From Candidatus Sulfotelmatobacter sp. (GTDB lineage: Bacteria > Acidobacteriota > Terriglobia > Terriglobales > Acidobacteriaceae), in contig JASHRB010000404.1 in the NCBI GenBank assembly GCA_030037575.1, positions 1-8,481 on the forward strand: DNA of 8,481 bases. Direction: 5' to 3'. Below are positions 1 to 7,556 of this stretch, piece by piece. Within the stretch, counting starts at the first letter, position 1. The number at the start of each line of letters is the position of its first letter. The position numbers and the translations under genes were made by a program. The notes below the pieces were generated by a model. That model was not told the DNA's origin. It did no database searches and worked only from the letters and a program-made list of their open reading frames with translations.

Positions 1-1353
1 GGCCTGGGCGTTGTCGGGACGCCGACGACCACCACGCAAAGTGTGCCGCAGTCGTCGACACTTATCCCCAATACAGCGACCACCAATGAGGACACGGACA
101 CCACGATCACGACCGCGCAGCCCAATATCAACTTCGGTGCGGACGGGTCCAGCGCGCTCCAATTCACGCTGCCCAATCCCGGCTCGGCGAGCGGGAATGT
201 CTACTCCGTCAGCGATGTGTCGGGGCATGGATTCTCGCTGACGACGACGGGTGGTTCGGCAGACTTCTACGGCTTTACCGGCGGCGCCACCGATAATCCT
301 TCCGTTCCGGCTGGGACCACCGTCGGCTGCATCGATAATGGGAGCGAGAACGGCTACGGATGCGCGGTCCTGTATGGGGACTTCGCGCGCCAGGGCGCGA
401 CGGTCAACTTTAACTCCACCTTCGAGATCGGCGGCTATTCGCTGAGCCTCGGCGGCGATGTGACGCTGCCGGCCGCACCCGGGTCGACTGAATGTCTCCA
501 GATGTCGGACACCGGGTCGATCACGACCACCGGCAGTACCTGCGGCGGCTCGACTACCATCACCCTTGCACCTGGCCTCGGTGACAGTCAGACGAGTTTC
601 AACGGTACATCGACCGCACAGACCGTCACCAATTCGTCGACGCTCTATCCACAACTCGCAAGCGTCACCGAGACAAGCAGTTACACGCTGAACGCCCGTT
701 GTTCGTCGGACATCCTTTGTGACACTGCGACGCTCGTTCTCTCGGATGCTGCCAGCCTGACCTTCAAGGCACCGAACCCGGCTGGGACCCTCGCGCCGTA
801 TCAGATTGCCGATGCTGCGGGCGATCCCTTCACCGTTACGACGGTCAGTGGTACGGCCACCTTCTACGGTTGCGTTTCTGGCTCACCAACATCTTTCACT
901 GTCCCGGCCAATTACTCGATTCAACTGTCCGATCAGGGATCGACCAATAATGACTATTATTGTGTCGAACAGCCCGTCACCCCTGCAGCGCCAGCTGGCC
1001 TGACGCACTTCGATCTCGGCTACATCTCGGGCGTCAACCCGAACGGCGCAGTGATCGTAGCCTATATCCCGACTACGCTGACCGTCACCTCGATCTATGG
1101 CATCCCGACGGCGGCGAGCGGAACCTCTGGCACCGACATCGACGTTTACGAGGCCCCGAGCGGAACCGCGTGTAGCTCCGGGACGAAGATGGATTCGACG
1201 AGCTTCAACGCCGACGGCACGGCGAACACGCAGCAGTCGATGGGCGTCAACACGAACACGATCACCGCCAGCGACTATCTCTGTTTCGTCACATCGGGAA
1301 CGTGGACAAGCAGTACCGGCGTCGGCACCATCACTGTATGGGCGCACCCATGA
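1..1353 (+). CDS. Fibre-like repeat protein, 5' end cut by window
   Basis: This reading frame is open from the first base, so the gene is partial and its true start lies upstream; the GTG at 43 is only an internal codon. The visible 450 residues are rich in Thr, Ser, Gly and Ala with almost no Lys, typical of elongated phage fibre or stalk proteins. A module of about 75 residues occurs twice (151-372 and 748-969), sharing PNP, a Y..(S/A)D..G..F..TT core, FYG, VPA and D.GS.N.Y.C. A spacer between them has a stalk-type motif ending TGSTCGG near residue 168, counted from the GTG at 43. The last 115 residues form a Thr-rich beta domain ending TITVWAHP. There is no catalytic motif. The stop overlaps the next start as ATGA, implying co-translation. 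A role as an adhesin or receptor-binding fibre is inferred from composition and neighbours. A bacterial surface adhesin is the alternative. Confidence 0.82.
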   Translation, partial: GLGVVGTPTTTTQSVPQSSTLIPNTATTNEDTDTTITTAQPNINFGADGSSALQFTLPNPGSASGNVYSVSDVSGHGFSLTTTGGSADFYGFTGGATDNPSVPAGTTVGCIDNGSENGYGCAVLYGDFARQGATVNFNSTFEIGGYSLSLGGDVTLPAAPGSTECLQMSDTGSITTTGSTCGGSTTITLAPGLGDSQTSFNGTSTAQTVTNSSTLYPQLASVTETSSYTLNARCSSDILCDTATLVLSDAASLTFKAPNPAGTLAPYQIADAAGDPFTVTTVSGTATFYGCVSGSPTSFTVPANYSIQLSDQGSTNNDYYCVEQPVTPAAPAGLTHFDLGYISGVNPNGAVIVAYIPTTLTVTSIYGIPTAASGTSGTDIDVYEAPSGTACSSGTKMDSTSFNADGTANTQQSMGVNTNTITASDYLCFVTSGTWTSSTGVGTITVWAHP

Positions 1354-2228
1354 TCATTCGGGCGCTCTTTGTCGTAGCGGCGTTTCTGGCTACGACCGTT
1401 GCATTGCCGCAGGCGCAGGCGTGGCTGGCGCAATCCGCTCCAAGCGGTAGCGGCTACACCGGACCCTGCGATGCGGCGAGCGTCTGCTCGAGTGCTTGGG
1501 GTCTGGTCGCCGCCACAGCTTCCTACGCGAGTTCAGGAGGTTCCGCCTTTGAAGTATCATGTGGCGGAACCGACTATACGATAGATTTCCTCTCCACCGG
1601 CGCGCCTGACTACGCCGCACAATCATCAGACTGCGGCGACAATACTCCTTATCTGCTGACGTTTTACGATCAAATCGGCTCGAATAACATCATCACAACG
1701 ATCGGGACGAGCACCGCTGCCGTCTTAAGTTCCAGTTGCGGCACGACGGGCAAATATGGCGGTTATTGGAGCAGTGGCGATGAAGACTATACTTCGTCGA
1801 GCACCATTACACAAGCGCAACCGCTTACAATGGCTGTGGTCATGGACAGAACGACAAATGTCACCTCAACACAGGCGGCGATCGGCAATAGAGAAATAGG
1901 CTCTCCATTTATTCAGTTTGCGGACTCGGCCAACACTATAGCAATTTGGGACGGCACAAATTATCCTAACTTTACCGCAGACGACAATGAATTGCATATT
2001 CTCCAAGCTGTGATAAACGGCGGTTCCTCGATAGTTGCTATTGACGGCACTAATAACACAGGCGTTTCGCTAGACGATACGGCTGATTTTTCCGGCGACC
2101 CGCTGAATATCGGGTCTATAGGCGGCCAGTTTTACGGATGCTTTGCATTTGGGTATTTTGCTGCGTCTGCCGTATCTACTGCGAATTTGACGGCGATTTA
2201 CGATAACCTATCGGGACAGGGCTATTGA
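1350..2228 (+). CDS. Secreted LamG / arabinofuranosidase-B-like ConA-fold protein
   Basis: I place the start at the ATG at 1350, which overlaps the preceding stop as ATGA and begins a clean signal peptide: MIIR, then a hydrophobic core to about residue 19, then PQAQA with predicted cleavage before W25. Longer in-frame starts (1302, 1338) would put charged residues ahead of the signal. The mature part begins with a GPCDAASVC.SAWGL..A.ASY stretch. Further on it has TFYDQIGSNN at about residues 104-113. These resemble the start and the YDQ.G motif of GH54/AbfB-type arabinofuranosidase catalytic domains. The C-terminal half (about 215-292) has the LamG-like pattern LHILQAVINGGSS, IDGT, FYGCFAFGYFA and a final IYDNL. 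The fold is therefore very probably a concanavalin-A-like beta-sandwich. I cannot assign catalytic residues, so it may bind rather than cleave glycans. The second half of the gene is AT-richer than its neighbours (43% GC in 1981-2040), which suggests separate acquisition. Confidence 0.8.
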   Translation: MIIRALFVVAAFLATTVALPQAQAWLAQSAPSGSGYTGPCDAASVCSSAWGLVAATASYASSGGSAFEVSCGGTDYTIDFLSTGAPDYAAQSSDCGDNTPYLLTFYDQIGSNNIITTIGTSTAAVLSSSCGTTGKYGGYWSSGDEDYTSSSTITQAQPLTMAVVMDRTTNVTSTQAAIGNREIGSPFIQFADSANTIAIWDGTNYPNFTADDNELHILQAVINGGSSIVAIDGTNNTGVSLDDTADFSGDPLNIGSIGGQFYGCFAFGYFAASAVSTANLTAIYDNLSGQGY

Positions 2229-4609
2229 GCAAGATCCTCGCGGGCCTACTACTTCTCTTATTGTCGCTGCCGCAGCCGGCGCACGCGTTGTTGTTTCGTG
2301 CGGCCGGCGGTGGAAACAACGCCAATAGTGATCCGACCGTCGGTGTGCTGCCCTCATACAATGATGCCTCGGCCAACTGGGCGAATGCTGGCCTAGCGGT
2401 GGTCGGTGGCATCCCAAGCCGATCGACGCAGTGCGGTTCGACCGTCGAACCGTCAGGGCTGATTCCGCCGCAGACCGGCGATGACGCTGACAACATCAAC
2501 GCGGCGATTTCCGCCTGCACCGCCGGCGACGTGGTGCTGCTCGGGTCGGGAATCTTCAACCTCGATGTCAGCGAATATATCGAGCTCGACAAAGGAGTCA
2601 CGCTTCGGGGCAGCGGCACGTGCGATCTGACTGGATTGGTGGCGACGACGGGGGGCTCTGGAAACGGAACCACTGCTACGCTGACTTTCAGCGGCAGCGA
2701 GGTGATCCCGGTCGGAACTCCGATCGCGGTCACCAATGTGACACCGACCGGCTACAACGGCTCGGCGATGGTGACGGCTTCCTCGGCCGGCTCTGTGTCC
2801 TTCGCAAACGCGACGACGGGTTCCCAAACAGTAGCGGGAACGATCCGTTCTCCGTATTGCCCGACCGTGCTGCAATACTACAACGGGCTGCTGGAAACGT
2901 GGGAGGCCAGCGGGTACTGCGGAGTGAGTGCGCCAGGGACCGGCAACTGCTCCAACAGCGGTTATCCACTGATCGTAATGGCTCCGGAAGCCGACCTCTA
3001 TAATTTTGGTTGGTCTGGTTGCCTCCTACCTGGCACGTCGCCCGGTACTTGCAGCTCGGGGACCGCCCTCACCGCAGATGCAGCTCAGGGACAGACGACG
3101 ATTTCGGTCGCGAGCACGACAAATTTTGCTCCAGGCGAATGGATCTTAATTGACGAAGCGGTGGACTCTGAGCAGATCACCGACCCCGTGACCGCGTGCG
3201 ATGACGAAGTCTGGGCCGCATCCGATGCGACGAGTTCTTCGGGATCACCAGCCGATGGACGCTTCATCTGGCCGACCTCAACCTGCGTTAGCGACAACGG
3301 CGGAGGCAACCCGGCCGATTTCTCATCGTTCACCTGTAGCGCCGGCTACAACTATTGTGATCGGGCAAATGAAGAGTTGCATCTAATTAAATCGGTCGGC
3401 TCGGGGACGATCACGTTCGATGATCCGCTTACCGACGCGTTCCGCGAGAGTAATTCGCACGACGCGCAGATATATTACCCGACGCCGCAGTCTTCCGATA
3501 CCTATTTGCCGTTCTTGCAGGAAGCCGGCCTCGAAAACATGACGATAACGCGGACGCCCTCCGGCGCGGTCAGGATGATATTCTGTGCCTATTGCTGGGT
3601 AAAGGGCGTCGACTTCATTGGCTGGGCCGGCGGCACGGTGAACATGATCTACACCGCGCGGTCAGAGGTGACCGACAGTTACTTGGATACCGGCTGGGAT
3701 TTGGAGTCAAGCGGCGCGGAGTACGCGATATCTTTCGATAATGCCGCCACCGAAAACTTGATGGACAACAATATCGATATTTTCAACGGCAAGGGAATGG
3801 TCGGCCGCACGGGGGCCGCAAATGTTGTCGCCTATAATTATCAAGATGACCAGTTCTATATGGAAGGCAGCGGTATCGGAGACTATTGGATCGATGTCGG
3901 CACGGCGGGGTCGCACTGGACAGGAGCACATCATTATTTATTTGAGGGCAACCGTTCCTCGAACTGCGACAATGACAACACGTGGGGCAGCGACATCTAC
4001 GATACCTATTTCCGCAACTGGTGCGTAGGATTGCGTACACCGTTCATAGATCCTAGCAGCGGTTGGGCCGTCGACGACGCCACAAACCACTGTCAGGATT
4101 ACGCCGGAGATCAGTTCGACTGCGGGCCGCTGCGCTCAGGCGGTCTGATGGCATGGCAATATTGGGAGGCCTACGTTGGCAACGTGATGGGCCTCTCCGG
4201 GACGACAACATCGGCAAACGGTTGGGATTACAGCGCCTCCAATTTCTCTGTCCAGACTGGGGCGATATGGCTGCTCGGGTGGAATGCTACTACCGCCGCG
4301 GACACTGACCCGAACCTGACGGGTGAGACACCTTATCTTTTCCGCCACGGTAATTACGACTATTATAATGACGCGATCGTTGACTGGACCACTGGTTATT
4401 CACACAATTTGCCGAACAGTTTCTACCTCTCGTCTGAACCTTCGTATTTCTCGACGGTCGGAACTAGCGGCTGTATTTATCCGTGGCCGTGGATATCCTC
4501 AACTTCCTCGCCCCCGGTCCTTTCACCGTCTGGTTCCGGTTGCAGTGCCGACACGGCTCTACCCGCTAAGGCGCGGTACGACGCTGGCACGCCGTTCGTG
4601 CAGCCATAA
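2225..4609 (+). CDS. Secreted pectate-lyase-type beta-helix protein with inserted modules
   Basis: The start is TTG at 2225, sharing four bases (TTGA) with the upstream stop, with an AGGG ribosome site five bases before it. It opens a signal peptide: MSKI, a run of Leu, then PQPAHA with cleavage near residue 21. Residues 86-130 show the first turn of a pectin/pectate-lyase superfamily helix: DDADNINAAISAC, then GDVVLLGSGIFNL and GVTLRGSG. Residues 140-208 are an inserted beta module with VGTPI.VT...P.GYNGSAMVTA. Residues 280-312 hold a second module, ALTADAAQGQTTISVAS..F..GEWILID. The helix resumes at about 430-600 with repeated N/D-rich turns. Residues 705-793 carry the tail LFRHGNYDYYN, LPNSFYLSSEPSYF, PWPWI and LPAKARYDAG, which I associate with bacterial secreted beta-helix proteins. 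Cys residues are frequent, fitting export and disulfide bonds. A glycan depolymerase or binding role is inferred from fold and context; no catalytic triad can be read with confidence. Confidence 0.87.
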   Translation: MSKILAGLLLLLLSLPQPAHALLFRAAGGGNNANSDPTVGVLPSYNDASANWANAGLAVVGGIPSRSTQCGSTVEPSGLIPPQTGDDADNINAAISACTAGDVVLLGSGIFNLDVSEYIELDKGVTLRGSGTCDLTGLVATTGGSGNGTTATLTFSGSEVIPVGTPIAVTNVTPTGYNGSAMVTASSAGSVSFANATTGSQTVAGTIRSPYCPTVLQYYNGLLETWEASGYCGVSAPGTGNCSNSGYPLIVMAPEADLYNFGWSGCLLPGTSPGTCSSGTALTADAAQGQTTISVASTTNFAPGEWILIDEAVDSEQITDPVTACDDEVWAASDATSSSGSPADGRFIWPTSTCVSDNGGGNPADFSSFTCSAGYNYCDRANEELHLIKSVGSGTITFDDPLTDAFRESNSHDAQIYYPTPQSSDTYLPFLQEAGLENMTITRTPSGAVRMIFCAYCWVKGVDFIGWAGGTVNMIYTARSEVTDSYLDTGWDLESSGAEYAISFDNAATENLMDNNIDIFNGKGMVGRTGAANVVAYNYQDDQFYMEGSGIGDYWIDVGTAGSHWTGAHHYLFEGNRSSNCDNDNTWGSDIYDTYFRNWCVGLRTPFIDPSSGWAVDDATNHCQDYAGDQFDCGPLRSGGLMAWQYWEAYVGNVMGLSGTTTSANGWDYSASNFSVQTGAIWLLGWNATTAADTDPNLTGETPYLFRHGNYDYYNDAIVDWTTGYSHNLPNSFYLSSEPSYFSTVGTSGCIYPWPWISSTSSPPVLSPSGSGCSADTALPAKARYDAGTPFVQP

Positions 4610-4622
4610 TCGAGTTGAAACA

Positions 4623-6467
4623 ATGAACATCTTTCATCGCTTCTTCCGCTGGCACACGCCGCGCCGCATCGTCATCGTGCTGCTGCTGGCGGCATCGACC
4701 GCCGTCGGCGTCAACCAAGTCGGTATCGCGGCGGTGCTTCGCATCCTCGGCGGCATCGCGACGGCTATCGCGCAGGTGACGTGGCCCTCCTCCGGCGATG
4801 CGGTCATCTCGAATGGCACGAATAGCCCCGCTGGCCTCTCGCCGACCAACAACGACCTCGTCTACTCGACGGGGGGCGCCTTCGCGAACCTGTCGACCGC
4901 GGACAGCAGCGTGCTCGTCACGTCCTCGGGCGGCGTGCCGTCGCTTTCGACATCGCTGCCGAGCGGACTCACGATCCCAGGCTACAACGCCTCGGTCACC
5001 TGGCCGACCTCCGGTGATCTGATGCTGTCGGACGGTGGGAACGCGCCGACCGCCTATGGCGGTTCGACGTGCACGAGCGGCAAATTCGCGACCGCACTCT
5101 CGGCGGCCGGCGTCGCGACCTGCAGTACACCCTCCGGCACCACGATGGGGGTAGAGACACCGACCTTCACGGACAGCGCGTACACGCTGTCCGACAGCGA
5201 CGCGAACATGTACGTGCTCATCGGCGGCCAGGCGAGCGCCACGGCGGCGGTGAACACGATCGACCTGCCGGCCGGATCGGATGTGGGCAGCGCCGGGACG
5301 GTCGTGGTCATCGCCAATATCTCCGACACGACCTCGGTGCCGATCCTGCTCGCCGGGACGCCGACCCTCGACTGCGGCGGCACGGGGGCGGAGACCTGCA
5401 CCGCGGACTACACCGTGGCGACCAGCGGCGACCTGGTGCGCCACCACATCACATGGGACGACGACGTCAGCCTCTCCTCGGTCGTCTACTCGGACACCGA
5501 CTGCAGCCTGCTGTCCGACACGCACGCCAACTCCGGCAGCCCCGACTACTACCAGTCGGAGCTGGTCTCCTGCCCGGACATCTCCAGCGGCGCCAAGACC
5601 TTCACCCTGACCTTCTCGGGCTCGACCGGGTTCACTTGGGACGGTATCGTCGAGCGTTCGGGCGCTGCGACTTCCTCGCCGGATGACGAGGGGAACGAAG
5701 GGGCCGGCACGGGTTCCGGGGCTGGCGCGGTGGTGTCGCTGGCGCTGGCGGGGGCGGTGTCCGAGCGCGGCGAGGTGATCGACGCGGGCTTCAATGATGT
5801 GACCGGCACGACGCCGACCGTCGGGCAGGTTGGCTATTCGTATCTCACTGGCGGTTTCGGCGACGAGTACCTGCTGACCAACGGGGCGGCGCTCTACACG
5901 ATGAGTTGGACGCTTGGCGGCGCCGACGCCTACGTCGCCTCGGCGGCCGGGATCAAGCCGGCCAATCCGTCGACCGTAGTCGACGTGTGCCCAACGACAG
6001 GCAGCGATATCTACGGCACGGCTGTGGGGACGGCGTACTGCGGCGACAGCGGCTACTCTGGCGTCCCGGTCCCGCCTGGGTACAGCCTGACGCTCACGGT
6101 CGACAGCAATGGGGACTACTTCGCACAGCTGCACCCGCCGCAGTCGCTGCCGAAGGACGACTACACCTCGTCGTTCACAGCGAATATCCAAGCCTGTCGA
6201 ATGAACAACAACCTTCTGACGGACCTGTCAGCGCTGACCGTGACGGTGCCGACGACGCTGCCGCCGGGCTGCATCATCCCCCTGGAACAGGCCGGCGCGG
6301 TCGCCGACGAGGTGACGGCGGGGACGGGGATGTGCCTCGCCTCGGCGGGCGGCGGGCACTGCGTCGACACAGACGATTACACCGGCGGCCAGAACACGCA
6401 ATCGAACGTGACGGTCGGCGCGGGCAACTCCGCGATCTTCGGCGGCGCGGTGGCTGCACCGCCATGA
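4623..6467 (+). CDS. Membrane-anchored stalk / tail-fibre-like protein
   Basis: The ATG at 4623 follows the previous stop by 13 bases, with a weak GAG ribosome site at 4612-4614; the frame is open further upstream only as overlap with the preceding gene. Residues 1-15 are basic and aromatic (FHRFFRWHTPRR), and about 16-50 are hydrophobic with no clear AxA cleavage box, so a signal anchor seems likelier than a cleaved signal. Residues 52-74 and 125-147 are two copies of a VTWP.SGD...S.G.N.P module. A stalk motif follows, GGSTCTSGKFATALSAAG at about 147-163, of a kind common in phage fibres. Residues 185-260 contain an LPAGSDVGSAGTVVVIANIS beta unit. Residues 270-447 form a beta-sandwich-like region with SSVVYSDTDCSLLSD, KTFTLTFSG and GIVERSG, ending in SWTLGGADAYVASAAGI. 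The C-terminus is Gly-rich and ends in AAPP. Codons are GC-richer than those of the two upstream genes. A fibre or display-stalk role is inferred. Confidence 0.83.
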   Translation: MNIFHRFFRWHTPRRIVIVLLLAASTAVGVNQVGIAAVLRILGGIATAIAQVTWPSSGDAVISNGTNSPAGLSPTNNDLVYSTGGAFANLSTADSSVLVTSSGGVPSLSTSLPSGLTIPGYNASVTWPTSGDLMLSDGGNAPTAYGGSTCTSGKFATALSAAGVATCSTPSGTTMGVETPTFTDSAYTLSDSDANMYVLIGGQASATAAVNTIDLPAGSDVGSAGTVVVIANISDTTSVPILLAGTPTLDCGGTGAETCTADYTVATSGDLVRHHITWDDDVSLSSVVYSDTDCSLLSDTHANSGSPDYYQSELVSCPDISSGAKTFTLTFSGSTGFTWDGIVERSGAATSSPDDEGNEGAGTGSGAGAVVSLALAGAVSERGEVIDAGFNDVTGTTPTVGQVGYSYLTGGFGDEYLLTNGAALYTMSWTLGGADAYVASAAGIKPANPSTVVDVCPTTGSDIYGTAVGTAYCGDSGYSGVPVPPGYSLTLTVDSNGDYFAQLHPPQSLPKDDYTSSFTANIQACRMNNNLLTDLSALTVTVPTTLPPGCIIPLEQAGAVADEVTAGTGMCLASAGGGHCVDTDDYTGGQNTQSNVTVGAGNSAIFGGAVAAPP

Positions 6468-7543
6468 GGATCGTCGGCGGCCTCGTCGCGGCACTGCTGT
6501 TCGCGGCGCTCCTCGCGCTCGGCCCGGCGCGGGTGCAGGCATACTATGGTCCCCTCTTCGCGACGCCGCTAAAGTCGAGCAGCGCGGGAGACTGCGGCAC
6601 CGAGGCGCCCCCGTCGCAGGCCGTCGCGGCGGGGTTCACAACTTGCGTTGTCAATATCGACTGGACCCAGACCAGCGACTCGACGTGGCTGCCCGCCTCG
6701 TACCGCACCAACGAGGCGCTCACCACGCTCGATTGGTACGACCAGACCGGCACCAATAGTAGCCTGATGTGGCATTGGTGGTCGGCGAACAGCAGCTATC
6801 CGCCGTACTTTCCGGCCAGCGATATGATAATAACGACGGATGGCGGCAAGCAAGTTATGGCCGTACACGGAGCGGTCGCGAGCCTTTCCGCTGGCATGAA
6901 CACCTATTGGGGCACCACGGAGGGCTACAACAGCGTTCGAACGCCCCTTTGGCCGAGTAACTTCTACGCCGAGATCATGATGCGGCTGCCGAATCTTTCG
7001 TCCTCAGGATATTTATCTGGCGACGACGAGGTTCTGAACGACAATGCTGCGATCAACTCGGGTATCGGCTTCAACAATCCGGACAATCTCCAGAGCGACG
7101 GCGCGGCGCAAGGCGGCACGGCCGGCGGCAACGACCAGGTGCACGGTACGTATTGGGCCAACAACGATACGGAGCTGACCTGCTTCATCACCGGATCAGA
7201 GACCGAATGCAACAACAACCTGCCGGCCGGATATACTCCAGCGAATTATTATTCCAACGGAAGTCTTGTCACGGCAAATGGAACGACTTATTACGGATGT
7301 CAATGGCTTGGTGGCGTATTCCAGAGTTGCGACACCGGCAGCCCAGTGGAGGACTTTCCATATACATATGACGAATTCCAGGCATATGTCGGCAGTGTAG
7401 TGTCCGGAGAAGATTATTGGGTCTATGTACAATACTACCGCGTTTGGTCCTGCGCCAATTGGCAGACCGAGCAATGCAACGGCTCGACGCTGGTGCAGGG
7501 CTCCAGCGGCTCGCCTGGATCGCCGACCTATTATGAGCAGTGA
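6464..7543 (+). CDS. Secreted ConA-like (GH16/LamG-type fold) protein
   Basis: The ATG at 6464 overlaps the previous stop as ATGA. It starts a signal peptide of MRIVGG, a long Ala/Leu core and a VQA box, with cleavage before Y27. The 333-residue mature part is rich in Trp, Tyr and Asn. Features include AAGFTTCVVNIDWTQ (about 55-69), LDWYDQTGTNSS (about 89-100), PSNFYAEIMMRLPN (about 164-177) and a closing strand YWVYVQYYRVWSC (about 318-330). The strands YAEI.MRLP and YVQYYRV match, in kind and order, the framing strands of GH16-like concanavalin-A folds. The GH16 catalytic signature ExDxxE is not visible where it would fall; only GDDEVLND is seen (about 186-193). The protein may therefore be a non-catalytic lectin or a divergent enzyme. 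It is the last gene of the plus-strand block. Its YDQ.G motif is shared with the product at 1350-2228. Confidence 0.82.
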   Translation: MRIVGGLVAALLFAALLALGPARVQAYYGPLFATPLKSSSAGDCGTEAPPSQAVAAGFTTCVVNIDWTQTSDSTWLPASYRTNEALTTLDWYDQTGTNSSLMWHWWSANSSYPPYFPASDMIITTDGGKQVMAVHGAVASLSAGMNTYWGTTEGYNSVRTPLWPSNFYAEIMMRLPNLSSSGYLSGDDEVLNDNAAINSGIGFNNPDNLQSDGAAQGGTAGGNDQVHGTYWANNDTELTCFITGSETECNNNLPAGYTPANYYSNGSLVTANGTTYYGCQWLGGVFQSCDTGSPVEDFPYTYDEFQAYVGSVVSGEDYWVYVQYYRVWSCANWQTEQCNGSTLVQGSSGSPGSPTYYEQ

Positions 7544-7556
7544 TTAGCGCGCTGGA

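Noticed and set aside
883..1347. 154-residue minus-strand frame
   Set aside because: Arg-rich antisense shadow of the first fibre-like gene, with no motif and no ribosome site.
4323..4622. Upstream extension of the stalk gene from ATG 4323
   Set aside because: It overlaps the end of the beta-helix gene and reads as non-coding; the ATG at 4623 follows that stop by 13 bases and begins a signal-anchor sequence.
5069..5686. 205-residue plus-strand frame inside the stalk gene
   Set aside because: His/Arg-rich frame-shifted shadow of the stalk protein without any recognisable fold.
4566..6191. 541-residue open frame on the minus strand
   Set aside because: It lies wholly antisense to the stalk gene, is dominated by Arg, Ala, Val, Gly and Asp without any domain pattern, and has no ribosome site. 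Long antisense frames are expected in very GC-rich DNA.
5906..6463. In-frame upstream extension of the last ConA-like gene
   Set aside because: It would overlap the stalk gene for about 560 bases with Arg/Gly-rich content; the ATG at 6464 opens a proper signal peptide and an ATGA overlap.
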